A stretch of DNA of 42,342 bases from JBDHZU01 sp039812085 (GCA_039812085.1 JBDHZU010000004.1:1-42342); one strand, 5' to 3'. Shown: positions 32,549 through 41,354, numbered from the stretch's first letter. Notes: generated by a model not told the origin, from the letters alone. Translations and numbers: made by a program.

Positions 32549-33718
32549 GTGCTGCTCGCAATCGACACGGCCACGAGCGTGGTGTCAGTGGCGTTGGTCG
32601 ATGAGGGCACCGTCCTCGACTCGATTGATGATTCCACCCCCGGGGCTGCCGATCGCCTCGTCGCCACTATTGATCAACTCGTTACTCGCAACCACTGCGA
32701 TACCTCTCAGATTTCGCTGATTGCCGTTGGGGTTGGTCCTGGCCCCTACACCTCAACTCGGGTGGGGGTGATGGTTGCGACGACCCTTGGGCTGACGCTT
32801 GATGTGTCGGTAGTGGGCGTGTGCACCCTGGATGCCATCGCCTTTGCGGCCAATCAATCCACTGCACTTGTGGTGGCCACCGATGCTCGACGTAAAGAGA
32901 TCTATTGGGCACGCTATGACGCCACCGGGCAACGAACGGAAGGCCCAGCAGTTGCAGCACCACAACAGGTCAGTCAGCTGGCAGGTGCGATGGTCGCCGG
33001 TGGGGGGCTCGATCGCACGCCTGAACTCATCGAAGAGTTGGATGTCACGACTATTCCGGTCACGAACCTTGCCGCATCAATTGGTCAACTGGCCCATACC
33101 GAATTGTCCAAAGGGACGACGGTTTCTGTTGCCGGGGATTTAGTCGAACATGGTCGAAGCGGTCAGGGCAGCATCCCCATCGATGCCCGGCTATTCGCCC
33201 CGCGTCCCTTGTACTTGCGACGTCCTGATGCGGTCGCGCCCAAGCAGTCCACGTTAAGCATCCGTCCCATGCGCTGGCCCGATATTGAGCAGGTTGCCGA
33301 ACTGGAACAGCAACTGTTCCCTGACGACAGTTGGAATGCGGAATCGTTCTGGGGAGAGTTGGCCGGGATGTCCCGCGATATCCGTCGCTACTGGGTGGCA
33401 TTGCGTGGGTCAGTCGTGGTCGGGTACGCCGGTGCAAGTCGGACAGGTGATTCATCGGATGTGCAGACGATTGCCGTGACACCAGCAGAGCGCCGCTCGG
33501 GGATGGGGCGTCAGCTCCTCCAGCTGATGCTGGACTGGATCGATACCGGACAAGGATCAGCTGGTGGCTCGCCGACCTTCCTTGAAGTAGCGGCAGACAA
33601 TTCGGCAGCAATTGCGCTGTATGAATCTGCCGGATTCGCCGTGACTGATACGCGCGCTGGGTATTACCGCAACGGGGTCGATGCCTTGATCATGATGCGC
33701 CCACGGAGGTCTGCATGA
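32549..33718 (+). CDS. Fused TsaB and RimI: t6A complex subunit plus N-acetyltransferase
   Basis: Residues 1 to about 227 are TsaB, the partner of TsaD (start MLLAIDTATSVVSVALV, GVGPGPYTSTRVGV at 61-74, end PLYLRRPDA). Residues about 235-389 are a GNAT acetyltransferase of the RimI type, which acetylates the N terminus of S18: LSIRPMRWPDIEQVAELE at the start and the acetyl-CoA loop RRSGMGRQLL at 315-324. The two parts are one open frame of 389 residues with a short linker; many actinobacteria encode them as separate adjacent genes. The start is GTG and the end overlaps tsaD by 4 bases. Confidence 0.93.
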   Translation: MLLAIDTATSVVSVALVDEGTVLDSIDDSTPGAADRLVATIDQLVTRNHCDTSQISLIAVGVGPGPYTSTRVGVMVATTLGLTLDVSVVGVCTLDAIAFAANQSTALVVATDARRKEIYWARYDATGQRTEGPAVAAPQQVSQLAGAMVAGGGLDRTPELIEELDVTTIPVTNLAASIGQLAHTELSKGTTVSVAGDLVEHGRSGQGSIPIDARLFAPRPLYLRRPDAVAPKQSTLSIRPMRWPDIEQVAELEQQLFPDDSWNAESFWGELAGMSRDIRRYWVALRGSVVVGYAGASRTGDSSDVQTIAVTPAERRSGMGRQLLQLMLDWIDTGQGSAGGSPTFLEVAADNSAAIALYESAGFAVTDTRAGYYRNGVDALIMMRPRRSA

Positions 33719-34785
33719 GTTCACAGCAGCCTTTGGTTCTGGGGATCGAGACCTCCTGCGACGAGACCGGGATTGGCCTGGTTCGGGGAACGGAGTTACT
33801 TGCCGACGCCGTTGCTTCCAGCGTGAGTGAGCATGCCCGATTCGGTGGGGTGGTGCCGGAGTTGGCCAGTCGGGCGCACCTGGAAGCAATGATTCCGACG
33901 ATTGAACGTGCCTGCGTCGAGGCTGACGTGGCCTTGACGGATATCGACGCGGTCGCGGTCACAGCAGGCCCGGGTTTGGTGGGCGCATTGTTGGTCGGGG
34001 TGAGCGCTGCGCAATCCCTGGCGTGGTCACTTGGACGACCGATCTACGGGGTGAACCATCTCGCCGCACACGTCGCTGTGGACGAACTGCAGCACGGACC
34101 GCTGCCGGAAAGAAGCGTGGCGTTGTTGGTGTCTGGGGGACACAGCAGCGTGCTGCTGGTTGACGACGTGGCCACGGATGTCCAGCCGTTGGGTGCAACT
34201 TTGGACGACGCCGCCGGGGAGGCGTTCGACAAGGTGGCCCGGTTGTTGGGATTGCCATTTCCGGGTGGGCCGCATATCGACCGGGCAGCACTCGACGGTG
34301 ACCCTTTGTTTGTCGAGTTTCCGCGTGGACTTACTGCTCGCAAAGACCAGGAACATCATCGTTTCGACTTCTCGTTCTCCGGTTTGAAGACCGCCGTTGC
34401 TCGTTGGGTGGAAGCGCAGCAGCAGGCAGGAGAGTCGATCCCGGTTGCCGATGTGGCGGCCAGCTTCCAAGAAGCGGTTGTGGACGTGCTGACCCGGAAA
34501 GCGATTGATGCTTGTAACGAGCATGGAGCAACCACGTTGATGATCGGGGGCGGAGTCGCCGCCAACTCTCGGTTGCGTGCGATGGCAAGCGAACGTGCTC
34601 AAGCGGCGGGAGTGCAACTGCGGGTGCCGCGTCCAGGCTTGTGTACCGATAACGGAGCCATGGTGGCCGCACTCGGATCTCGCCTCGTTCGACTGGGAAT
34701 CGATCCGTCCCCGCTGGATCTGCGAGTGGACTCCTCGCTTCCGGTGACCGACACCGTTCTAGGTGCCGAGGCTCACAAGAGCTAG
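33715..34785 (+). CDS. tsaD: tRNA N6-adenosine threonylcarbamoyltransferase TsaD
   Basis: TsaD transfers the threonylcarbamoyl group to A37 of ANN-decoding tRNAs. The 356-residue product has ETSCDETG near the start, the iron-binding histidines His115 and His119 in NHLAAH, and GGGVAANSRL in the second half. ATG 33715 overlaps tsaB-rimI. Its TAG stop lies within the first CIRCE element of groES. Confidence 0.96.
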   Translation: MSSQQPLVLGIETSCDETGIGLVRGTELLADAVASSVSEHARFGGVVPELASRAHLEAMIPTIERACVEADVALTDIDAVAVTAGPGLVGALLVGVSAAQSLAWSLGRPIYGVNHLAAHVAVDELQHGPLPERSVALLVSGGHSSVLLVDDVATDVQPLGATLDDAAGEAFDKVARLLGLPFPGGPHIDRAALDGDPLFVEFPRGLTARKDQEHHRFDFSFSGLKTAVARWVEAQQQAGESIPVADVAASFQEAVVDVLTRKAIDACNEHGATTLMIGGGVAANSRLRAMASERAQAAGVQLRVPRPGLCTDNGAMVAALGSRLVRLGIDPSPLDLRVDSSLPVTDTVLGAEAHKS

Positions 34786-34808
34786 CACTCTTATTGACGG
34801 AGTGCCAG
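34782..34808 (+). promoter_or_regulatory. CIRCE operator 1 (HrcA site)
   Basis: CTAGCACTC, 9 bases, GAGTGCCAG. Compared with the consensus TTAGCACTC-N9-GAGTGCTAA it differs at the ends of the arms. It overlaps the tsaD stop codon and the -35 region of the groES promoter. Confidence 0.85.
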
Positions 34809-34820
34809 GTGCGGCATAAT
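34794..34820 (+). promoter_or_regulatory. groES promoter
   Basis: TTGACG (34794-34799) and CATAAT (34815-34820) lie 15 bases apart; TAATCT at 34817-34822 gives a 17-base spacing as an alternative. The promoter lies between two CIRCE elements, as expected for a heat-shock operon repressed by HrcA. Confidence 0.65.
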
Positions 34821-34826
34821 CTGTCG

Positions 34827-34853
34827 TTAGCACTCGGCATTGTCGAGTGCGAG
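34827..34853 (+). promoter_or_regulatory. CIRCE operator 2 (HrcA site)
   Basis: TTAGCACTC, 9 bases, GAGTGCGAG: a perfect left arm and nearly perfect right arm of the CIRCE consensus. It lies at the expected transcription start. Confidence 0.9.
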
Positions 34854-34949
34854 CCCTTTACTCCGCACTTGCACCGCGACGGCAGGAACGGAAAAGAGGG
34901 CTCATCGCTTGTCAATCGTTTCCGTAACACCACCTTTTGGAGGTTCCGC

Positions 34950-35249
34950 GTGTCGGTTTCAATCAAGCCGCTCGAGGATCGAATCCTTATTACCCCGCTG
35001 GAAGCCGAGCAGACGACGGCTTCTGGCTTGGTCATTCCGGATACCGCGCAGGAGAAGCCCCAGGAGGGCAAGGTCCTGGCTGTGGGTCCGGGTCGATTTG
35101 ATGAGGATGGCGAGAACCGCATCCCGCTCGACATTTCGGTTGGCGACGTCGTCGTCTACTCGAAGTACGGCGGTACCGAAGTGAAGTACGACGGCGAGGA
35201 ATACCTCATCCTGTCGGCTCGCGACGTTCTCGCGATCGTCGAGAAGTAG
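34950..35249 (+). CDS. groES: Co-chaperonin GroES
   Basis: GroES caps the GroEL barrel. GTG 34950 with GGAGG 6 bases upstream gives the normal 99 residues, starting SVSIKPLEDRILITPLEAEQ and containing the mobile loop TTASGLVIPD. It is controlled by two CIRCE elements. Confidence 0.97.
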   Translation: MSVSIKPLEDRILITPLEAEQTTASGLVIPDTAQEKPQEGKVLAVGPGRFDEDGENRIPLDISVGDVVVYSKYGGTEVKYDGEEYLILSARDVLAIVEK

Positions 35250-35255
35250 TCAACT

Positions 35256-35316
35256 GCCGCGACTCGCTATCGAGACGCGGCACACGCGCGGCCCGGGAAC
35301 ACAGCGTCCCGGGCCG
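35256..35316 (+). promoter_or_regulatory. Tandem hairpins between groES and groEL
   Basis: Hairpin 1: GCCGCG (35256-35261) and CTCG pair with CGAG and CGCGGC (35276-35281), with an A-A mismatch and loop CTAT. Hairpin 2: CGGCCCGGGA (35289-35298) pairs perfectly with TCCCGGGCCG (35307-35316) around 8 bases. No T-run follows. They may slow transcription, direct RNA processing or stabilise the groES message. Confidence 0.55.
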
Positions 35317-35369
35317 TTGCGTGACCACATCTTCTATTACCCGTTCAAAGTCAAAGGAATCTGAGTTTC

Positions 35370-37004
35370 ATGGCCAAAATCCTGGAGTTCGACCAGTCCG
35401 CCCGCAAGTCGCTTGAGCGTGGAGTTGATGCGCTCGCTGATGCTGTGAAGGTCACCCTGGGCCCCAAGGGTCGCAATGTCGTCATCGACAAGAAATGGGG
35501 ATCGCCCACCATCACCAATGATGGAGTGACGATCGCTCGTGAGATCGAGCTACAAGACCCGTACGAGAACTTGGGTGCCCAACTGGCCAAGGAAGTCGCC
35601 ACCAAGACCAACGACGTTGCCGGTGATGGCACCACCACCGCCACTGTCCTCGCGCAGGCCATGGTGCATGAAGGCATCAAGGTCATCACTGCTGGCGCTG
35701 CTCCCATGGATGTCAAGAAGGGCATCCAGGCTGCTGTTGCCGCCATGAATGATCGGCTGCTGTCTGATGCGCGTGAAGTGAGCGGAAAAGACGAGATCGC
35801 CCAAGTGGCCACGGTGTCTAGTCAGGACGCGACGATCGGTGGCCTGATCGCCGATGCATTCGACAAGGTCGGCAAAGACGGCGTCATCTCGGTCGAGGAA
35901 TCATCGGCCACTGCCATGGAACTTGAGTTCACCGAGGGTATGCAGTTCGACAAGGGCTACATCTCGCCGTACTTCGTCACGGATACCGAGCGCATGGAAG
36001 CTGTGCTGGAAGATCCGTACATCCTGCTCGTGCAGGGCAAGGTATCCAACATCAGCGAACTGCTCCCCTTGTTGGAGAAGGTCTCGCAGTCAGGCAAGGC
36101 ACTATTCATCGTGGCCGAAGATGTGGAAGGCGAGGCACTGTCCACGCTGGTTGTGAACCGCATCCGTGGAACGTTCGCCTCTGTGGCGGTCAAGGCGCCT
36201 GCCTTTGGTGACCGTCGTAAGGCGATCCTGCAGGATCTGGCCATCCTCACCGGCGCGGAGGTTGTCACCAGTGAAGTCGGTCTGAGCCTGGACACGCTTG
36301 AACTGGACGCGCTGGGTTCGGCTCGTCGCATCGTTGTCACGAAGGACAACACCACTGTGGTGGATGGTGCGGGCGATGCTTCCGCTGTTGCTGATCGAGT
36401 TCGTCAGATCCGTGCCGAGATCGAGAACTCTGATTCCGATTGGGACCGCGAGAAGCTACAAGAACGACTGGCCAAGCTGGCAGGTGGCGTGTGTGTCATC
36501 AAGGTTGGTGCCCACACCGAGGTTGAACTGAAGGAAAAGAAGCACCGCATCGAAGACGCTGTTTCCGCAACTCGCGCCGCGATTGAAGAAGGCATCGTCG
36601 CTGGTGGCGGTTCCGCACTCGTACATGCATCAACCGTGCTGGAAGATGGCCTGGGCCTAGAAGGCGATCAACTAGTCGGACTCGGAATCGTGCAACGGGC
36701 AGCATCTAAGCCCCTGTTCTGGATCGCGGAAAATGCTGGCGATGCTGGGCAGGTCGTGGTGTCCAAGGTCGCCGAAATGACTCCAGGCTCTGGCTTCAAT
36801 GCCGCTACTGGGGAATACACGGACTTGGTAGCTGGTGGAGTGATCGATCCGGTCAAGGTGACTCGTTCTGCGCTGGAACATGCGGCCAGTATCGCGAGCA
36901 TGACGCTGACAACCGAGGCGCTCGTTGTCGACAAGCCGGAAGAGGACGAAGAGGACGAGCACGGTCACACCCACAGTCACGGTGGGCACACGCACACCCA
37001 CTAG
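35370..37004 (+). CDS. groEL: Chaperonin GroEL with histidine-rich C terminus
   Basis: GroEL folds proteins in its ATP-driven barrel. The 544-residue product has the ATP-binding segments TLGPKGRNVVI and DVAGDGTTTATVLAQAM. The tail, DEEDEHGHTHSHGGHTHTH, replaces the GGM repeats of E. coli; it is the tail type of GroEL1 paralogues of actinobacteria, which lie next to groES. A second groEL with a GGM tail is expected elsewhere but is not in this window. Confidence 0.97.
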   Translation: MAKILEFDQSARKSLERGVDALADAVKVTLGPKGRNVVIDKKWGSPTITNDGVTIAREIELQDPYENLGAQLAKEVATKTNDVAGDGTTTATVLAQAMVHEGIKVITAGAAPMDVKKGIQAAVAAMNDRLLSDAREVSGKDEIAQVATVSSQDATIGGLIADAFDKVGKDGVISVEESSATAMELEFTEGMQFDKGYISPYFVTDTERMEAVLEDPYILLVQGKVSNISELLPLLEKVSQSGKALFIVAEDVEGEALSTLVVNRIRGTFASVAVKAPAFGDRRKAILQDLAILTGAEVVTSEVGLSLDTLELDALGSARRIVVTKDNTTVVDGAGDASAVADRVRQIRAEIENSDSDWDREKLQERLAKLAGGVCVIKVGAHTEVELKEKKHRIEDAVSATRAAIEEGIVAGGGSALVHASTVLEDGLGLEGDQLVGLGIVQRAASKPLFWIAENAGDAGQVVVSKVAEMTPGSGFNAATGEYTDLVAGGVIDPVKVTRSALEHAASIASMTLTTEALVVDKPEEDEEDEHGHTHSHGGHTHTH

Positions 37005-37022
37005 TGGGAGAACTCGTCGACC

Positions 37023-37787
37023 GTGGAGATCAGCCAGGTCATTGACGGACTTGTCGAGACCGGTGCCCGTGCTGCATTTCATGGGGCACCGGCCGACGGA
37101 GTCCAACCGCTCACCACGGCTATTGCTTTGGGTCAGGCGAACGAATCGACGCTTGTGGTCGCACAGGCAAAGTGGCTATTGGGTGTCTGTTACGCCTCAT
37201 CGGGAGAGTTTTCTGCGGCTGAGGACGTGCTGCAGGAATTACTCCCGCATGACGCCGACGAGTCGCAGGCGATGCCGCGGCTAGAAGCCGCACTCGCGGC
37301 CACCACCTTGGCCAGCATTCGTCGGCAGCAACACCGGTATCTGGATGCCCAAGACCTAGATGAGTGGGCGTTGACGCTGGACCCCGTCGGCGCGGCATTT
37401 GATGCCCGCATCGGGTTGGCGGCCGATCGAGTGGGTCAGGCGGATCCCTCGGGAGCAGCCGAGTACCTGGACTGGGCAGTCGCAGTCATTGCGGATGACG
37501 ATTGGCGGCAGCGAGTACGGGCTGGCTGGGTGCAATGCGAGATCAGTCTGCTCCTCAACGAGGGCGAACAGGCCCGTGATGTGGCTCTGCGGGCCGCCCA
37601 TGTGGCTCAACAGGCAGAAGCTGGTCGTCACGTCAGCAAGAGCTTGCTATTCGCCGGGGTTGCTGCCCGTTCCTGCGGTGACCCTTCAGCGACTGATTTG
37701 TTGGCGAAGTCAGGCGAATTGGCGAGCAATCTGGGGCTGCAGCCAATCCTTGAGGTGTTGGCAGTTATTGCTGCCGAAGATGCTTGA
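37023..37787 (+). CDS. Helical-repeat (TPR-like) protein of unknown function
   Basis: The 254-residue product is almost entirely helical and Ala/Leu-rich, with repeating patterns such as LLGVCYASSGEFSAAEDVLQ and ALAATTLASIRRQQHRYLDA that resemble TPR repeats. No catalytic motif or signal peptide is visible. GTG 37023 lies 18 bases after groEL, so it may be read through from the chaperonin operon. bldM follows 104 bases later. Tetratricopeptide proteins bind other proteins; the partner is unknown. Confidence 0.75.
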   Translation: MEISQVIDGLVETGARAAFHGAPADGVQPLTTAIALGQANESTLVVAQAKWLLGVCYASSGEFSAAEDVLQELLPHDADESQAMPRLEAALAATTLASIRRQQHRYLDAQDLDEWALTLDPVGAAFDARIGLAADRVGQADPSGAAEYLDWAVAVIADDDWRQRVRAGWVQCEISLLLNEGEQARDVALRAAHVAQQAEAGRHVSKSLLFAGVAARSCGDPSATDLLAKSGELASNLGLQPILEVLAVIAAEDA

Positions 37788-37891
37788 AGCCTGCGTAAGA
37801 AATTCTTGAACTTGCCCTTAAGGAAGTCACCCAATCGGCCGATACACCCAACCAGTGCATCAAAAAGGTGAGGCAGACAGGGAGGACGCCA

Positions 37892-38503
37892 GTGACGACC
37901 GTCTTGGTGTGTGACGACGCTCCGATGACTCGTGAGGCCGTTCGTCGAGCATTGGCCAGTCTGCCAGGCGTTGAACGCGTGACTGCTGCCGGAAGTGGCG
38001 AGGAAGTCCTAGCGCGCTACCCCTTAGAGCGCCCCGACCTCGTCCTCATGGATGTCCGGATGCCAGGAATCGGTGGTCTGGAAGCGACTCGTCGACTCGT
38101 GGCCGCCCACCCGGACGCCTCGATCGTCATGTTGACGATGGGTGAGGATGCCGATGGGGTAGCCAAAGCGATTGCCATTGGTGCGCGCGGCTACCTCGCC
38201 AAAGACGCTTCCCGCGAAGAACTTGCCAGCGCAATGACGCTGGTGCTTTCCCCTGGCCCAGAAATGCCTGGCCAAAACGGTATGCGTTCCCGGCCGGATG
38301 GGGCCCCGCCCGCCCTCACCGAACGCGAGCAGCAGGTGCTTGATGGCATGAGCCGTGGGCTCAGCAATGCGGGAATCGGCAAGGAACTGTTCCTGTCCGA
38401 AGACACAGTCAAGACTCATGCCCGCCGACTGTTCCGCAAGATCGGTGCAGCTGATCGTGCGCAAGCCGTGGCGTTGGGTTTCCGTTGGGGCTTCCTGCAC
38501 TAA
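37892..38503 (+). CDS. bldM: BldM-like response regulator
   Basis: The 203-residue protein has a receiver domain (about 1-120; acidic Asp8 and Asp9, Asp54 as the phosphorylation site in VLMDVRMPG, Thr82 and Lys104) and a LuxR-type HTH (about 142-203; ALTEREQQVL, ELFLSEDTVKTHARRLF, end GFRWGFLH). The C terminus closely matches BldM of Streptomyces, a developmental regulator, and the location between groEL and guaB fits. GTG 37892 has GGGAGG upstream. No histidine kinase is adjacent. Its role in this organism, which may not sporulate, is unknown. Confidence 0.85.
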   Translation: MTTVLVCDDAPMTREAVRRALASLPGVERVTAAGSGEEVLARYPLERPDLVLMDVRMPGIGGLEATRRLVAAHPDASIVMLTMGEDADGVAKAIAIGARGYLAKDASREELASAMTLVLSPGPEMPGQNGMRSRPDGAPPALTEREQQVLDGMSRGLSNAGIGKELFLSEDTVKTHARRLFRKIGAADRAQAVALGFRWGFLH

Positions 38504-38622
38504 GTGCTCTCTCGTTTCTGAGTAGTCCGATGCCGAACATGTGACCGCCAGTACGGAATGAGCTTGCGGGCAACGTCGTACTGATAGAGCCACCCCCAAG
38601 CACAAGCAATTGCATTGCTCAT
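38500..38622 (-). CDS. Small ORF of unknown function downstream of the flippase gene
   Basis: A 40-residue reading frame from ATG 38622 to TAG 38500 begins MSNAIACAWGWLYQYDVARK and continues with LIPYWRSHVRHRTTQKR. Aromatic and basic residues suggest membrane or protein contact. Codons look like those of neighbours. It lies 49 bases after the flippase stop on the same strand and overlaps the convergent bldM stop by 4 bases. The ribosome-binding sequence is weak (GACAGG directly before ATG), so expression is uncertain. Confidence 0.35.
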   Translation of the reverse strand: MSNAIACAWGWLYQYDVARKLIPYWRSHVRHRTTQKREST

Positions 38623-38671
38623 CCTGTCGCGTCAACGCGAGTCTGTCGTGTGTGGAAATCAGCGCTGCTGA

Positions 38672-40000
38672 CTATCGGTAGAGAGGTGCCTGAATCTCTG
38701 GATCTGACCAGTCAGCGCCGTATCCCGCTCGTACATGCCGGAAACGGCGGATGAGCGGCACCACAGCCACGATGGCCATCACGCCTGACCCGGCGAGTAG
38801 ACCCCATCCGGCAGCGTCGATCCCGACACTTGGAGCCAAGAGCCACGCCATCACAAGGGAAATACCAGCGGCAACCGTGCCACCGGCCGCGATCCATCCC
38901 ACGCGGTTCTCCAGGAAGAGGAACGCATACAAGACGAACCAGAGTGCTTCGAATGGTGCGCATAAACCGATGATGCGAAGCAGGGTCACACTGTATTCGG
39001 CGTAGCCAGGGGCCAGGATTCGCATGATGAGTGGCGCCAACACGATGATGGCGATTCCGCCGCCGATGCCGACTGCTGCTTGTAGTCCGAGATAGCGGGT
39101 GAGTCCCGGCTTGGTGATGGGGTGGCCGCGTTTGACGTCCTGTTGGAACGACTGGTTGATTGCAGTCAACAGGGCGCCGACGGAAACGAACACCAGCCAC
39201 GGCATGGTGAAGTAACCACCCGCGGTTGTCCCGAGTCGATGGACGATGATCAGTGGCATTGCCAAGTTCAACGCCTGACCGGCGAGGAACGCCCAGTACA
39301 GCTTGCCCGCTTGTGGCAGGAGCTCTCGCCGAGGGGGAAGTTCTACTGAATCGGGCATCTGGGAGTGGGGTTCGATCAGGCGTCGGGAGATATAGACGCT
39401 GACGCCCAAGACACATACGACTGTTGCCACAATCCACGAGGCGAAGATTCCAGAACTCGTGGCAACCGCCGCAAAAAGGGGAAGGAGAGCAATTTTCAGG
39501 ACAGCAAAGATGCTGTTCTCCACCGCAACTGCCGGGCCAGCACCCATTGCAAGTAGGGCCGCATCTTGTTGGACGAACACCGCCAAGGCGGGAACCGCCA
39601 CGATGAACACGATGATGGAGAACGTGTCAGGCATGAAGTTGGACTGCAACGGGGTGAACGCGATGACGACGGCCACGATCACCGATAGCAGGATCGAGAT
39701 TCCATAACTACGACCGAGCAGCCACCGTGTTTTCTTCCCAGCGCGCGGCAGATGCAAGAGCAGAAAGTTCGACAGATTCAACGACGCGAATGCGGCTGCC
39801 AAGGTCGCACCTGAAATCTGTGCATTGGCTAAACCAACGTCGGAGGGCTCGTACATTCGGGCAGCAAGCGCCCAGAAAAGAACGCCCAAACCAGAGGTAA
39901 TGATGGTGGAACTCGCCAGGCTGATCGTGTTGATCATCATCCGGGGGCGAGAGGTGGCGGTCACTGGCACATCGTTGCACTCAGGGGTTTCGTCAGGCAC
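38672..40000 (-). CDS. Flippase-like polytopic membrane protein (MOP/polysaccharide exporter superfamily)
   Basis: The 442-residue protein has about 12-14 hydrophobic segments, starting NTISLASSTIITSGLGVLFW near residue 24, and resembles Wzx/MATE-type exporters of lipid-linked sugars or small molecules. It has no ATP-binding motif. GTG 40000 overlaps the ATP-grasp gene by 8 bases; ATG codons near residue 21 could be alternative starts. The tight coupling suggests it moves the product of the ATP-grasp enzyme. No glycosyltransferase is adjacent. Confidence 0.8.
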   Translation of the reverse strand: MPDETPECNDVPVTATSRPRMMINTISLASSTIITSGLGVLFWALAARMYEPSDVGLANAQISGATLAAAFASLNLSNFLLLHLPRAGKKTRWLLGRSYGISILLSVIVAVVIAFTPLQSNFMPDTFSIIVFIVAVPALAVFVQQDAALLAMGAGPAVAVENSIFAVLKIALLPLFAAVATSSGIFASWIVATVVCVLGVSVYISRRLIEPHSQMPDSVELPPRRELLPQAGKLYWAFLAGQALNLAMPLIIVHRLGTTAGGYFTMPWLVFVSVGALLTAINQSFQQDVKRGHPITKPGLTRYLGLQAAVGIGGGIAIIVLAPLIMRILAPGYAEYSVTLLRIIGLCAPFEALWFVLYAFLFLENRVGWIAAGGTVAAGISLVMAWLLAPSVGIDAAGWGLLAGSGVMAIVAVVPLIRRFRHVRAGYGADWSDPEIQAPLYR

Positions 40001-41354
40001 GGGTACTCAATCGTTTGGGACGGGTATGTGTCACAGTTCGCAGCGTCAAACGGATGCGTTGTTCAATGGCACGCCGGTATTTCTTACGAGCTTGCCGACT
40101 GCTCGCGGTCAGGTTGACGGATATGGTGTTACGGATTTCCTCCGCCGCCTTAACGATTCCGTGGGCGGTGTCGTGGCGCAGGATCACGCGGTACGCGTGA
40201 CTAGTGAGGTCTTTGGATGAGTGCGCGATAGATCCAATTTTCGGGAGATAGGCCCAACCCTCAAAGTCGTGCCGGGCCTCAACGATGTCGATACCCACGA
40301 TCTCTTTGATTCGCCCATCTGCCGGTTGATGTCCGACGACGACACCCATGGGAACCGCGTCGTACAACGTCCAGTCAACGTCTGGTTCGCTCGCTGGTTG
40401 ATCGCTCACGTAACACTCGAGGGCGCGAGAGAACGCATCCAAGGTGCCTTCGTGAGAGGCATTGATTTCGTAGACGATTCCGCCGCCGACCAGCCGTGCT
40501 CCGATATCGACAACGCACGGACCCTGTTCGTCAAAAATGACCTCGGCATGGAATGGACTACGAATCAGGCCGGTAGCCCGGACGAACTGCTTGGTGTATT
40601 CGATGAGTGGAGCGAAGACCTCTTCGGTTGAGCTCACTCGTTCCTCGCCCAACATGTTGGTCGCGACTCCGTTTGCTTCCCCACGCTGATACTTGAAGAC
40701 ACCGCTAGCGCTGACATTTCCCATCGCATCGACTTCACCGTTGACGTGGTACTCCTGCCCGCGATTGAACTCCTCCATCATCATTGGCTCGTCAGCTTGA
40801 GCCAGATGTTTGTCGAGTTCGCTATCGGTGACCGTGCGATCAAAGATGCCGACACCGACGTTGCCGTAACCCCGGTCCGGTTTGACCACGAATTTCTCGC
40901 TTCGACATTCGTTCAGCGCCTGGCGGATCTCGGCGCTCGTGCTCACCGGCCAGAACCGGTTGACCCGGGGAGCATCTGGATGGGCCAACACGGTGGAACG
41001 CAGGCGCATCTTGGCGCCGAAAGCATCGAATGCGTCAGCGCGTGGATCGTTGGGGCTCAAGCCGCGCAACAAATCGGCAGCGGGTTGAACGTCCGGCTCG
41101 GTGGTCGGAATAACGGCCACGATGTCCCACTCGGCGGCTAGTTGGCAGGCCACTTCACGCATATCTGAGGGGTCGATGAGGTAACTCGCACAGATTCGAT
41201 CGCTGTACAACAAGGGGAATTGCCAGCCCAAGGCGAGCAGTTCGCGTCGTGAGGTGTACACCGCAACAGTTGGCAATTGCCAGTCGTTGAACGCCCGCTC
41301 GATGAGTTCGCAGGCGTACTCGTGTTGGGGATTGATCACCACGATGCACCGCAT
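39993..41354 (-). CDS. ATP-grasp ligase, amino-acid ligase-like
   Basis: The 453-residue protein has the ATP-grasp fold: an N-terminal Rossmann-like part with VIPTTEPDVQPAADLL (about 81-96), the glycine-rich loop KFVVKPDRGYGNVGVG (154-169; Lys154 and Lys158 likely bind ATP), MMMEEFNRGQEYHVNGEV (191-208), and metal ligands around HAEVIFDEQGPCVVDIGARL (Glu271, Asp283, Arg287). This pattern resembles L-amino-acid (dipeptide) ligases. The last about 40 residues are basic. ATG 41354 has GAGGG directly upstream, too close for a good site, so GTG codons a few residues inside are also possible. It is divergent from guaB and coupled to the flippase. The substrates are unknown. Confidence 0.82.
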   Translation of the reverse strand: MRCIVVINPQHEYACELIERAFNDWQLPTVAVYTSRRELLALGWQFPLLYSDRICASYLIDPSDMREVACQLAAEWDIVAVIPTTEPDVQPAADLLRGLSPNDPRADAFDAFGAKMRLRSTVLAHPDAPRVNRFWPVSTSAEIRQALNECRSEKFVVKPDRGYGNVGVGIFDRTVTDSELDKHLAQADEPMMMEEFNRGQEYHVNGEVDAMGNVSASGVFKYQRGEANGVATNMLGEERVSSTEEVFAPLIEYTKQFVRATGLIRSPFHAEVIFDEQGPCVVDIGARLVGGGIVYEINASHEGTLDAFSRALECYVSDQPASEPDVDWTLYDAVPMGVVVGHQPADGRIKEIVGIDIVEARHDFEGWAYLPKIGSIAHSSKDLTSHAYRVILRHDTAHGIVKAAEEIRNTISVNLTASSRQARKKYRRAIEQRIRLTLRTVTHTRPKRLSTRA

